DNA of 64,000 bases from Pseudotabrizicola formosa (GCF_002900965.1 NZ_PJOM01000001.1:744001-808000); one strand, 5' to 3'. Numbered from the stretch's first letter, positions 25,720 to 34,432 are shown. Made by a program: numbers and translations. The notes: a model not told the origin generated them from the letters alone.

Positions 25720-26452
25720 CAAGGCCCCCCAGGCGCTGCATCTCGGCGTCAAACTGCGGCAACACGCGCGCGGGCGGGCCATCGGCGGCGATGGTGCCAC
25801 CGTCGAGCCAGATCACCCGGTCAAAGCCGGACAGGCTGGCCGGGTCGTGGGTGATGGTGATCAGCCGTTGCGGCAGGGTGGCAAGGCGGCGCACAAGCCG
25901 GGTTTGCGTGGGCAGGTCCAGACCGGCGAAAGGTTCGTCAAGCAATAGGGTGCGGGGCTGCATCAACAGGACCGATTGCAGGCAGAGCCATTGGCGCTGA
26001 CCCTGTGACAGGCTGGTGACCGAGGCCCCCAGCCAATGGCTGCGACCATGCTGTGCCAGATGGGCGGTGACACGCGCCTGTGCCTGGGCTTTTGGCATGC
26101 CCATCTGGACCAGGCCGAAGGCAAGTTCTTCATCGACTGTGGGAAACAGGATCTGGTGGTCGGGGTTCTGGAACAGGATGCCCAGATGGGCCAGCATGGC
26201 CTTGCGGTCGCGGGCGGGGTCGCAGCCTTCTACCCTTACGGTGCCGCTGTCTGGCGTGATCAGACCGGCGATCAGCCGCAACAGGGTGGATTTGCCCGAA
26301 CCGTTGCGCCCAAGGATGCCGATGCGCTGTTCGCACAGGTGCAGCGACAGGTCATGCAGCACCGCGCACCCCGAGAGCGTGACAGCGGCACCGGCCAGCG
26401 TGATGCCGGCCATGGCGGCGTCTTGTGGGGGCAGGGCTGAAGCTTGGGTCAT
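25694..26452 (-). CDS. bioM: Biotin transporter ATP-binding protein BioM
   Basis: 252 residues from ATG 26452 (MTQASALPPQDAAMAGITLA); ATG 26413 is an alternative. ABC ATPase with Walker A LGRNGSGKSTLLRLIAG (48-55), Q-loop LFQNPDHQI, signature LSQGQRQWL and Walker B TLLLDEPFAGLD. Energises biotin uptake with BioN and BioY. It follows the terminator at 26551-26586, so the bioMNY promoter lies in 26453-26550. Confidence 0.94.
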   Translation of the reverse strand: MTQASALPPQDAAMAGITLAGAAVTLSGCAVLHDLSLHLCEQRIGILGRNGSGKSTLLRLIAGLITPDSGTVRVEGCDPARDRKAMLAHLGILFQNPDHQILFPTVDEELAFGLVQMGMPKAQAQARVTAHLAQHGRSHWLGASVTSLSQGQRQWLCLQSVLLMQPRTLLLDEPFAGLDLPTQTRLVRRLATLPQRLITITHDPASLSGFDRVIWLDGGTIAADGPPARVLPQFDAEMQRLGGLDADADLAG

Positions 26453-26550
26453 CGGGGGGCCTTGGCTGCGCGTGGCCCCGGTCATACCGGCAGAGTGGCG
26501 CGGTGGAAAGCCCGGCGCTGCGCCAGAAGTGTCTGCTGCGGGCGGGACAG

Positions 26551-26586
26551 AAAAAGGCGGCACCGGGGGTCCGGTGCCGCCCTTTT
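26551..26586. terminator. Bidirectional terminator after the glycine-zipper lipoprotein gene
   Basis: GGCGGCACCGG (26556-26566), loop GGGT, CCGGTGCCGCC (26571-26581): an 11-bp perfect stem flanked by AAAAA and CTTTT. On the minus strand it ends the lipoprotein transcript and insulates bioMNY. Confidence 0.88.
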
Positions 26587-26623
26587 CAACCCCATGCCGG
26601 ATCAGGCCGGCACAGGTGTCAGA

Positions 26624-26872
26624 TCAGCAGGCCGCGATGAAGCGGTTGCCATTCTGGTCGCGGTAGTAGCACTGGCCACGCTGGGGAGCCGGGCCGATCA
26701 GGGTGGATGCGGCCACGCCGACAGCGGCACCGATCAGCGCACCCTGGGTGCTGTCCGTCACTGCGGCACCGACGGCTGCGCCGCCCAATGCGCCGAGGGC
26801 GGCGTTCTGGTCGGTGGTCTGGCAAGCGGCCAGCGACAGGGCAAGGGCGGACATAAGGGCAAATTTTTTCAT
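26624..26872 (-). CDS. Small glycine-zipper lipoprotein
   Basis: 82 residues from ATG 26872. Signal MKKFALMSALALSLAAC with lipobox Cys17, a glycine-zipper segment (ALGALGGAAVGAAVTDSTQG, ALIGAAVG) and a tail with two Cys (GQCYYRDQNGNRFIAAC). Such 2TM glycine-zipper lipoproteins are common in Rhodobacteraceae envelopes; function unknown. A related gene is at 54224-54478. Monocistronic, with its own terminator. Confidence 0.85.
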   Translation of the reverse strand: MKKFALMSALALSLAACQTTDQNAALGALGGAAVGAAVTDSTQGALIGAAVGVAASTLIGPAPQRGQCYYRDQNGNRFIAAC

Positions 26873-26982
26873 GAGGCAGCCTCGTTGGGTTGATTGCACG
26901 TCTCTATGCCTCACAACGCGCCGGGTCTGGATAAAGTTCCAGTCTTTCCGCGATGATGCGGATATTTCTGCGCGGCGGCGAT

Positions 26983-27330
26983 CTAGGCCGCGCCGGCAAG
27001 CGCCGTGTCGAGTTCCCGCCCCAGGGCATCCAGGGCGGGCAGCAATTCTTGCTGTACGGCCTGGGTCTGCGCCGCGCCGGACAGGTCGCAGACCTGCTTG
27101 CACAGGTCTTCGACCCGTTGTGCCTGACTGCCAAGCGTGGCAAAGCCAAAGCTTGCCGCCGTCCCCGAGATCTTGTGCGCGACCTTGCAGATTTCGCGGG
27201 CGGCGGTCGCCGGGTCATCACCCGCTTCCAGTGCGCCCCGCTCGATATCAATCTCGATCTGCCGCGACGCGGTCATGTCGAGAAATTGCGGCAGCAGTGC
27301 GCGCGCCCAGGAATCTGCCGATTGTGTCAT
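26983..27330 (-). CDS. Histidine phosphotransfer (Hpt) domain protein
   Basis: 115 residues. Four-helix Hpt domain with the phospho-accepting His52 in ICKVAHKISGTAASFGF (HKxxGxxxxFG) and a following helix LGSQAQRVEDLCKQV. It shuttles phosphoryl groups between hybrid kinases and receivers. It begins 11 bp after the REC/GGDEF-like gene, so they are cotranscribed. The likely partners are the REC domains at 27342-28298 and 28413-28853 and the hybrid kinase at 29024-32950, all on the same strand. Confidence 0.9.
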   Translation of the reverse strand: MTQSADSWARALLPQFLDMTASRQIEIDIERGALEAGDDPATAAREICKVAHKISGTAASFGFATLGSQAQRVEDLCKQVCDLSGAAQTQAVQQELLPALDALGRELDTALAGAA

Positions 27331-27341
27331 TGCTCTGTGCC

Positions 27342-28298
27342 TTACCCTGCCAGAAACTGAAGCTGATAGGTCGATTGTCCGCGCACCGAGGCCCGGGCAC
27401 GGCCCAGCATTGTCTTGACGGCCGAGGTCGAGAACAGGCCCGAATGCACCGTGGCCCCGACCCGGGCCTCCAGCATCGGCAGGCCGAGGCTTTCATAGAC
27501 AGCGTCATAGGCCATCAGTTCTGCGGCCAGTTCATGTTCGATTTCCTGCGTGTCGAGCGGCTGTGACCGGTTGAGGATGCAGACAAACTCGGCACTGCCG
27601 GCATAGGCCAGCAGAAAGCTCTGACGCTTCATGCAGGCGGCAATGGCCGACCCGACATCGGCCATGCAGTCCAGAAATTCCATCCGGTTCAGGCGGCGAA
27701 ACAGGCTGGCCCCGCCGACAACCTGAAAGGCCACGGCAGTATGGCTGTGCAGCTTCAGACGGCTGAGGGTCAGCAGGTGGTTTTCCAGCGCGAGATATTC
27801 GATCAGCGAGCCGCATTTGGGCAAGGCGACCGGCTCTTCAAAGGCAAAGCGCATGCCCGGCACATCGTCCATCGACTCCATGGCGAATTGCAGCGACCGG
27901 GCCAGGTTGTGTTCCTGCACAAGGCGGTCGAGCATGCCCAGCCGGGCCTGCAACTCGATCCGGTTGATCGGTTTGGTCAGATAGTCGGTGGCCCCGACGG
28001 CAAAGGCCTGATCGACATAATCGCGCCCGACCATGGTGGTGACCATCATGATCGGGGTGGTGCTGTGATGGGCCATGGCGCGGATGTGCTGGCAGGCCTC
28101 GATCCCGTCCATTTCCGGCATCTGGATATCGAGCAGAATCGCATCAAAATGCTCATGCGGGTTGGACAGGCAGGTGAGCGCTTCTGCAGCAGAGGTGACG
28201 CAGACGGGGGGCTGATATCCAAGCTGGCTCATCATCTTCGTCAGAACATAATGAAACGCCGGATCATCATCCACTGCAAGATAACGCATATTGCCCAT
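27342..28298 (-). CDS. Response regulator with degenerate GGDEF domain
   Basis: 318 residues from ATG 28298 (MGNMRYLAVDDDPAFHYVL; GGTGG 7 bp upstream). REC domain 4-122 with acidic pocket Asp10-12, phospho-acceptor Asp57 in AILLDIQMPEMDG and Lys in YLTKPINR. Residues about 165-318 align by pattern with a diguanylate cyclase domain (TAVAFQVVGGASLFRRLNRM, LLAYAGSAEFVCILNR), but the active-site GGDEF is GSAEF (234-238) and the metal Asp is absent. It is therefore probably catalytically dead, serving as a binding or scaffold output. A perfect TTAA-N7-TTAA box lies 67 bp upstream. GGDEF assignment is by eye. Confidence 0.82.
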   Translation of the reverse strand: MGNMRYLAVDDDPAFHYVLTKMMSQLGYQPPVCVTSAAEALTCLSNPHEHFDAILLDIQMPEMDGIEACQHIRAMAHHSTTPIMMVTTMVGRDYVDQAFAVGATDYLTKPINRIELQARLGMLDRLVQEHNLARSLQFAMESMDDVPGMRFAFEEPVALPKCGSLIEYLALENHLLTLSRLKLHSHTAVAFQVVGGASLFRRLNRMEFLDCMADVGSAIAACMKRQSFLLAYAGSAEFVCILNRSQPLDTQEIEHELAAELMAYDAVYESLGLPMLEARVGATVHSGLFSTSAVKTMLGRARASVRGQSTYQLQFLAG

Positions 28299-28364
28299 CG
28301 TTATTACCACCTTTGGCTACTCTTTTCACCTAAGCGGGTCTTTGAGGCATAAATTGGGCGGAAT

Positions 28365-28379
28365 TTAAGTATTTCTTAA
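28365..28379 (-). promoter_or_regulatory. CtrA-type binding site (TTAA-N7-TTAA)
   Basis: TTAAGTATTTCTTAA matches the full CtrA consensus TTAA-N7-TTAA and is itself palindromic (TTAAG/CTTAA). It lies 67 bp upstream of the start of the REC/GGDEF-like gene and 33 bp past the stop of the single-REC gene, in an AT-rich spacer. CtrA is a known global regulator of motility and gene-transfer functions in Rhodobacteraceae. Binding here is inferred. Confidence 0.6.
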
Positions 28380-28412
28380 TGATTAGAAACGGATTGAGAC
28401 CCAATCAGCGGG

Positions 28413-28853
28413 TCACGACGCGCCCGGCAGACGGCCCAAGAGCCGCAGAACGGTGGTGCGGAACACATCGCTCTGGATCGGTTTCGGGATCATCGCATCG
28501 GCCTGATCGCCGACGCCCGGGGTGCTGGCATGGTCGATGTCGGCGGTGAACTGGATCATCGGGGTCAGCGTGTTGATGGTGCTGGCGGCCTTGAGATGCC
28601 GGATCACCCGGTCACCGGTGATCAGGGGCATGTGGCGGTCAAAGATCATCAGATCAAACCGCTGCGAGATTGCGGTTTCCAGCGCGGCCTTGCCATCGGC
28701 GGCGATCACAAGCTCGATGAACGGAAAATCCGACAGCAGATGGCGCACGATCTGCTGATTGATTTCATCATCTTCGGCAAGCAGAACAACCGCAGGCGAC
28801 TGGCCGGCGTCATCTCTTGTCATCTGCGCGATACTCCCTGAACTCATACTCAC
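28413..28853 (-). CDS. Single-domain response regulator
   Basis: 146 residues from GTG 28853, which has GGAGGG 6 bp upstream; ATG 28847 is too far from that site for best spacing. One REC domain (about 22-140): acidic pocket LLAEDDEINQQIVRHLLSD, phospho-acceptor Asp in DLMIFDRHMPLITGDRVI, Thr in MIQFTADIDH and Lys in AMIPKPIQSD. No output domain, so it probably acts as a phosphate shuttle or protein-binding regulator. It lies between the hybrid kinase and the REC/GGDEF-like gene on the same strand. Confidence 0.88.
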   Translation of the reverse strand: MSMSSGSIAQMTRDDAGQSPAVVLLAEDDEINQQIVRHLLSDFPFIELVIAADGKAALETAISQRFDLMIFDRHMPLITGDRVIRHLKAASTINTLTPMIQFTADIDHASTPGVGDQADAMIPKPIQSDVFRTTVLRLLGRLPGAS

Positions 28854-29023
28854 AAACAGCCCTCCTGATCGAGCAGTGGCACTTTTGTTGCCAGCGAACA
28901 TAGTCCATCAAATTGTGGCTGCACAATGGAAGTCTCGTGTCGAACGCCGGCAGATTTCAGGATGTGAAGACTTGTCCACAAGGCCGGTCAATCAGGCGTT
29001 GTGCGATTCAGGCCTTGGTTGTG

Positions 29024-32000
29024 TCATGCCCTTGTTAACAGGATTGAAACGGCATGGATGAGCTCGGCCTGGCGGAAGGGTTTGGGCACATGCGAATCGA
29101 AGCCTGCCATGATGTATTCCGACACCTGATGCGACATGGCATTGGCGGTCACCGCGATGGCCGGGACCTGTGATCCGGGCAGACCGGTCTTGCGGATGGC
29201 CTGCAGCGCGCCGGTGCCGTCCAGCACCGGCATGGCGATATCCAGAACCAGCATGTCGAACGGCATGCCGGCCTCGGACCGGCTGCGCCAAAGCTCGACC
29301 GCTTCGGCACCGTTGTTGGCCAGAACCACCTCGGCCCCGGTGTCTTTCAGCATTTCGGTGATCACCATGCGGTTGGTCGCCGAATCGTCGGCGATCAGGA
29401 GGGAAACCCCGGACAAGGAGGCAAGGCGGGTTCGGTCGGGCCTTTTGATGTCCTGCACCAGCGCGGCTTCGACGGTTTCGGCCAGGGGAAGCGAGATCTT
29501 CACCTGGGTCCATGCGCCCAGCCGGCTGTCGACCTCGATGGTTCCGCCCATCAGTTCGACCAGATTGCGCACGATGGGCATGCCAAGCCCGGTGCCGCCG
29601 AACCGGCGTGTGGTGCCGCCTTCGGCCTGTTCGAAGTTGTCAAAGATGCGCCGGACCTGATCGGGGGACATGCCGATGCCGGTATCGCGGACCTCGATGG
29701 TCAGGGGCTTGCCGGGGCGGGCCGACATGGTGAGCGAGACCGAGCCGCTTTCGGTGAATTTGATCGCGTTGCTGAGCAGGTTGTTCAGGATCTGCTGGAT
29801 GCGGAACGAGTCGCCCAACCGGGGCTTTTCGGAGCCGGAGCTTGTGAGAACCTCGAAGTCCAGACCCTTTTCTTCGGCCCGCAGCCCGTGCAGCGGCTCG
29901 ACCTGCCGCGCAATTTCTGCGGGTATGAAGGGGATCTGCTCGATGACCATCTTCCCTGCTTCGATTTTCGACATGTCCAGCACCTCGTTGAGGACATTGA
30001 GCAATAACTCGCCCGAGCGGCGGATTGTTCCGATCATGTCCTTTTCGCGGGGGTCCTTGATAAGGCCGTCAAGCAATTCGGCCATGCCGAGGACTCCGTT
30101 CAGAGGGGTGCGGATTTCATGGCTCATGTTTGCAAGGAAGGTGGATTTCGACTGGCTGGCGGCCTGCGCTTCGAGCAGCGCATGCTCCAGCCGTGCCGCC
30201 TTGTGCAGCTCTTCGGTGATGTCGACAAAAGACGCGATCGTGAGTTTTTCAGACGCGTTGCGGTCGATCCCGTGATGCGGAACCGCGTTGACCGACAGGA
30301 TGCGCCGGGTGCCGTCCGGCCATTCGATGCCGATGCGCACATCCCGCACGATGGTGTTTTCCCTCTGCGCCCGGCGGCAGGGCAGGGCTTCGGTGGGCAA
30401 GGGGGCGCCGTCCGGATCGGTGATGCGCCAGATCGGATCGGAAAAGAGCAGACCTTCGATGGTGTTCCGATCCCGGCCCAGAATGCGTTCTGCCTCGGCA
30501 TTGGCATAGGTGATGCGGTCGCGGGTATCCATGACCACGATGGCCGAAATCGAGGTGTCCATCACCTCGGTCAGGAAGGACTGATTGCTCAGCACCAGAT
30601 CTTCCAGCTTCTTGCGCTCGGTGATGTCGAGGTGAATGCCCACGACCGCCTTGTGCGTGCCATCGGGCGCCCGCTCGGTGACGGCAGAGCGCGACATGAT
30701 CCAGGCCCAGCTGCCATCCTTGCGGCGCATGCGCAGCTGATGTTCGCGCACGGCCTCGCGGCCGTCGGGCAGGGGGGCAAAATCCTGGCGTTCCGAATGG
30801 TCCAGACGCAGCAGATCTTCGGGATGCACAAGGGCGCGGAACATGGCATCCGACGGCTCGCCCAGTTCTTCGGGGGTATAGCCCAGCATCTGGGCGTAGC
30901 GCCCGCCGATCCGCAAGGCGCCGGTGTCGACGCGCCAATCCCAGGTGCCGACATCCGCGCTTTCGATGATCTGCGCCAGCGAGTCCCGGGCTTCGGCCAG
31001 GGACCGGTGCGCCTCGTCCAGCGCTTCGATCTGGCGATGGCGTTCGGTGGTGTCGATCCGCACCGCGATCCGCCCGCCATCGGGGGTGCGTAGATCGACC
31101 CGCCGGATCCAGCGGTCATCGGAGGCCATCACCTCGTCGATATTGGGGTTTTTGTAGCGTTGCCATTGTTCGGCGATCCATTCGTCGACCCGGCCGACGG
31201 CGTCGCGAAAGATTCCCTTTTCGAGGCCAAGATTGAGCACGTCCTGCTGATGCACCCCGGCCACCAGGATATCGGCCACGGCGGGATGCATCCGCTTGTA
31301 GGCCGAATTGGCAAAGACCAGCCGCTCATCGGCATCCCAGATCAACACGCCGTCGGGCAGGGTTTCGATGGCATTGTACAGCTGTTCACGCATGCGGTCT
31401 GCCACATCGGCGAGAACGGCTGCCTTCGCCTCGCCCGCTTTCTGAGCCGTGACATCGGTTTCGATCGCGACATGCCCGGTGACATTGCCATCCCTGTCGA
31501 ACAAGGGGAGGATGTTGAAGTCGATCCAATAGGCCTCACCCTGGCGGTCAAAGTTGACCGTCTGGCCATGGTATGTCTCGGCCTGTTCAATGGCGCGGTC
31601 GACGGCCGCTTTGTTGTCGGGGTCAGGATTGGGTCCGCGCACCAGACCGGCCAGCTCGCGCCCTTGCACCTCGGCCAGAGTCCAGCCGGTGCGCTGTTCC
31701 CAGGCGCGGTTGGCCCAGGTGATCCGCTGCGCGGGGTCGACGACCACCACAAGGTTGGACATGTTCTCGACGACCCGGTTGAGACGGCTCAGGTCGTCGG
31801 ATTTCTGCATGTCCTGCGTGACATCGCGCACCACAAAGATGACGGTCGGCTGATCGTTGCGGGTGGTCCCGGCCTTGCGCGCGCCGACAGATTCATACCA
31901 GCGCTGGTCCAGCCTGAAGCGGATCGGGGCGCTGCGGCCGGTGTCCAGGGCCTCTTGCAGCGCCAGGCGGCTTTTGGCGGCAACATCGGGCGGCAGCACG

Positions 32001-32950
32001 TCCTCGAACAGACGGCCGGGCAGGGACTCGCGCGCGTCTGCCAGCTGATCCGACGGGCCGGCGATAAAATCGGTGTAGCGCCCGTCGGCGGTGATTTCAA
32101 AGATCAGGTTCGGCACGACAGCCAGAATGGCGGCCAGCCGGTCATAGGCGGCGATGGCATTTTGCTCTTCGGCTGACGGTTGCACCCGTTCCGAGCTGAG
32201 CCCGGTATAGCCCAGAAACCTGCCTGCCGCATCGCGCCTTGGCGTGCCGTTGCTGCGCAGCCAGCGCTGCGTGCCATCGGCCAGGGTCACGGCATGGATG
32301 TGGTTGTGGATCGGCACGTGTTGCGCCATGCGCGCCTGCAGGCTGCACCAGTCAACGCCGGCCCAGTCATCGGCCTGCAAGCGGCTGTCCCGCGGGACAG
32401 GCTGGCTCGGGTCGGGGGCCGGGGGGCACAGATAGGTCAGCTTGCCCTGCGCATCGGTTTCCCAGATCCAGACTTCGAACAGCGCGGCGAGACCCTCCAG
32501 ACGGGCCGCGTTGATGCCCGAACACCAGCGGTCCAGTGCCCTGCGCAAAGAGCTTCGCAGGGTTTCCAGAGAGGTCGCCGCGCCGGGCGGCAAAGGCTTT
32601 CTGCCCAGGCGCAGCACCAGAGCAGCGGGCTGCCCGCCGATGCAGCCCAGATCGAGCCGGCGCAGGGTGCCTTTTGTCAGATCCTCCGAGATCTGGCCCG
32701 ATGTCACCGCCGCACAGAGATCTGTCAGCGCCGACTCGGGGTGCGCCACCCGGACCGCCGCCGTAATGTCGGGCGGGCCGACCAGCAGCAGGCCGGCCGA
32801 TGCCCCGCAATGGCGCACAACGTTGGCCAGCACAGGCTCTATCCTGTCCTGATCGGCGAAATCTTCGAAACTGGGAAAATGATCAGCAGTGAACGACATC
32901 AGGTTTGACAGGCTTCCGGTATCAGCGATGAGGGCGCGATGCCGAATCAT
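29024..32950 (-). CDS. Six-PAS hybrid sensor histidine kinase with C-terminal REC
   Basis: 1308 residues from ATG 32950; ATG 32899 (MSFTADHFPSFEDF) is an equally plausible start and neither has a clear ribosome site. Layout: GAF-like N-terminus (about 35-140); PAS domains about 150-255, 270-380, 392-505, 525-640, 655-780 and 795-915 (typical ends VVRDVTQDM, DITERKK, DITEEL); HisKA with phospho-His944 in NMSHEIRTPLNGVLGM; HATPase with NNLLSNAIKF, DTGIGM and GGTGLGM; and REC with Asp1237 in LVLDIAMPVLDG. No membrane segment, so a cytosolic sensor. PAS ligands (haem, flavin, small molecules) cannot be told from sequence. Probably starts a phosphorelay with the Hpt and REC genes downstream. Confidence 0.93.
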   Translation of the reverse strand: MIRHRALIADTGSLSNLMSFTADHFPSFEDFADQDRIEPVLANVVRHCGASAGLLLVGPPDITAAVRVAHPESALTDLCAAVTSGQISEDLTKGTLRRLDLGCIGGQPAALVLRLGRKPLPPGAATSLETLRSSLRRALDRWCSGINAARLEGLAALFEVWIWETDAQGKLTYLCPPAPDPSQPVPRDSRLQADDWAGVDWCSLQARMAQHVPIHNHIHAVTLADGTQRWLRSNGTPRRDAAGRFLGYTGLSSERVQPSAEEQNAIAAYDRLAAILAVVPNLIFEITADGRYTDFIAGPSDQLADARESLPGRLFEDVLPPDVAAKSRLALQEALDTGRSAPIRFRLDQRWYESVGARKAGTTRNDQPTVIFVVRDVTQDMQKSDDLSRLNRVVENMSNLVVVVDPAQRITWANRAWEQRTGWTLAEVQGRELAGLVRGPNPDPDNKAAVDRAIEQAETYHGQTVNFDRQGEAYWIDFNILPLFDRDGNVTGHVAIETDVTAQKAGEAKAAVLADVADRMREQLYNAIETLPDGVLIWDADERLVFANSAYKRMHPAVADILVAGVHQQDVLNLGLEKGIFRDAVGRVDEWIAEQWQRYKNPNIDEVMASDDRWIRRVDLRTPDGGRIAVRIDTTERHRQIEALDEAHRSLAEARDSLAQIIESADVGTWDWRVDTGALRIGGRYAQMLGYTPEELGEPSDAMFRALVHPEDLLRLDHSERQDFAPLPDGREAVREHQLRMRRKDGSWAWIMSRSAVTERAPDGTHKAVVGIHLDITERKKLEDLVLSNQSFLTEVMDTSISAIVVMDTRDRITYANAEAERILGRDRNTIEGLLFSDPIWRITDPDGAPLPTEALPCRRAQRENTIVRDVRIGIEWPDGTRRILSVNAVPHHGIDRNASEKLTIASFVDITEELHKAARLEHALLEAQAASQSKSTFLANMSHEIRTPLNGVLGMAELLDGLIKDPREKDMIGTIRRSGELLLNVLNEVLDMSKIEAGKMVIEQIPFIPAEIARQVEPLHGLRAEEKGLDFEVLTSSGSEKPRLGDSFRIQQILNNLLSNAIKFTESGSVSLTMSARPGKPLTIEVRDTGIGMSPDQVRRIFDNFEQAEGGTTRRFGGTGLGMPIVRNLVELMGGTIEVDSRLGAWTQVKISLPLAETVEAALVQDIKRPDRTRLASLSGVSLLIADDSATNRMVITEMLKDTGAEVVLANNGAEAVELWRSRSEAGMPFDMLVLDIAMPVLDGTGALQAIRKTGLPGSQVPAIAVTANAMSHQVSEYIMAGFDSHVPKPFRQAELIHAVSILLTRA

Positions 32951-33102
32951 CTACAACCCATTCGCGAGCAGTTGTCACTGCTTTCTCAACCAAAAGTTAG
33001 CATTTGCTGATGCCTGGTGGCTTTGGTGTCGTGATGTCGCGGTCTGACCCCTACTTGCCGTAACGTCACCTTCCGGCAAAGCACCAGAGCCCGTGTCTTG
33101 CG

Positions 33103-33135
33103 CACCGCCCGACAGCGCGAGGCTGGCGGGCGGTG
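33103..33135 (-). terminator. Hairpin downstream of gabT
   Basis: CACCGCCCG (33103-33111) and CGGGCGGTG (33127-33135) form a perfect 9-bp stem around a 15-base loop, 20 bp past the gabT stop. No T-run follows on the minus strand, so this is a weak terminator or an mRNA 3'-end hairpin. Confidence 0.4.
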
Positions 33136-33154
33136 GGGCTGAGGAGGCGCGCGA

Positions 33155-34432
33155 TCAGCCGTTGCGGGCGGCGGCGACCGAGGCTTCCAGGATATCCAGC
33201 CCTTCGGCAAAATGTGCATCGGGAATGGTGATCGGGGCAAGAAAGCGCACCACATTGCCGTAAACGCCGCAGGTCAGCAGGATCAGCCCGCGCTTTTGCG
33301 CCTCGGCCCGGACGCGGGCGGTAAAGCCGGCGTCGGGCGCCTTCGTGCCGGGGTTGGCAAATTCCACCGCCACCATGAAGCCGGGGCCACGGATGTCGAC
33401 GATTTCGGGCGCGGTGGCGCGGATCGATTCGAGCCGCTGTTTCAGCCGGCTGCCAAGTTCATTGGCCCGGGCACACAGGTCTTCGTCCTCGATCACATCG
33501 AGCACCGCATTGGCGGCGGCCACGCCCAGCGGGTTGCCGGCATAGGTGCCACCCAGGCCCCCTGGGTTGGCCGCGTCCATCAGATCCGCCCGCCCGGTGA
33601 CAGCGGCCAGCGGCAGACCGCCGGCCAGCCCCTTGGCCATGGTGGTCAGGTCGGCGCTGACGCCATAAGCCTCCATCGCGAACAGATGGCCGGTGCGGGC
33701 AAAGCCGGTCTGCACCTCATCGGCGATCATCACGATGCCATGGGTGTCGCACAGCGCCCGGATGGCTTTGACCAGATCGGCGGGGGCGGGGTAGAAGCCG
33801 CCTTCGCCCTGCACCGGTTCAAAGATGATGGCGGCCACGCGTGCCGGGTCCAGATCGGATTTGAACAGCTTTTCAATGCCCGCCATCGCATCCTTGGTGG
33901 AAATGCCATGCGGTTCCATCGGGAAGGGGACGTGGAACACATCGGGCATCATCGCGCCGAAGCCCTTTTTATAGGGTTCGACCTTGCCGGTCAGCGACAT
34001 GCCCATGAAGGTCCGGCCATGAAACCCGCCGCCAAAGGCGATCACCGCATTGCGCCCGGTGGCGATGCGGGCGATTTTCACCGCGTTTTCACAGGCCTCG
34101 GCCCCGGTGGTGACGAAGATGGTCTTCTTCTTGAACTCGCCCGGCACTTTTTCATTCAGACGCTCGGCCAGGCGGATGTAGTTTTCATAGGGCATCACCT
34201 GATGGCAGGTGTGGGTAAAGCGGCCCAGCTGTTCGGTGACCGCCGCCATGACGCGCGGGTGGCAATGGCCGGTGTTGACCACCGCAATGCCGGCCGCAAA
34301 GTCGATATAGCGGTTGCCCTCGATATCCCAGACCTCGGCATTCAGGGCGCGGTCGGCGTAGATCTGGGTCATCATCCCGACCCCGCGTGAGATGGCATCT
34401 TCGCGGCGCAGGGCAACTTCGGCGTTCAACAT
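33155..34432 (-). CDS. gabT: 4-aminobutyrate aminotransferase
   Basis: 425 residues from ATG 34432 (MLNAEVALRREDAISRGVGM), with GGGAG upstream; the longer ATG at 34477 lacks a ribosome site. Class III PLP aminotransferase: EVWDIEGNRYIDFAAGIAVV, TGAEACENAVKIARIATGRN, FHGRTFMGMSLTGK, IADEVQTGFARTGHLFAMEA and the PLP-Lys region TTMAKGLAGGLPLAAV. It would convert GABA and 2-oxoglutarate to succinate semialdehyde and glutamate. No gabD is next to it. Close relatives act on 5-aminovalerate or other omega-amino acids, so substrate is not certain. Divergent from dprA. Confidence 0.88.
   Translation of the reverse strand: MLNAEVALRREDAISRGVGMMTQIYADRALNAEVWDIEGNRYIDFAAGIAVVNTGHCHPRVMAAVTEQLGRFTHTCHQVMPYENYIRLAERLNEKVPGEFKKKTIFVTTGAEACENAVKIARIATGRNAVIAFGGGFHGRTFMGMSLTGKVEPYKKGFGAMMPDVFHVPFPMEPHGISTKDAMAGIEKLFKSDLDPARVAAIIFEPVQGEGGFYPAPADLVKAIRALCDTHGIVMIADEVQTGFARTGHLFAMEAYGVSADLTTMAKGLAGGLPLAAVTGRADLMDAANPGGLGGTYAGNPLGVAAANAVLDVIEDEDLCARANELGSRLKQRLESIRATAPEIVDIRGPGFMVAVEFANPGTKAPDAGFTARVRAEAQKRGLILLTCGVYGNVVRFLAPITIPDAHFAEGLDILEASVAAARNG

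Noticed and set aside
22253-26452. Ligase, thiolase and bioMNY as one operon
   Set aside because: The two units are convergent, so they cannot share a transcript even if functionally linked.
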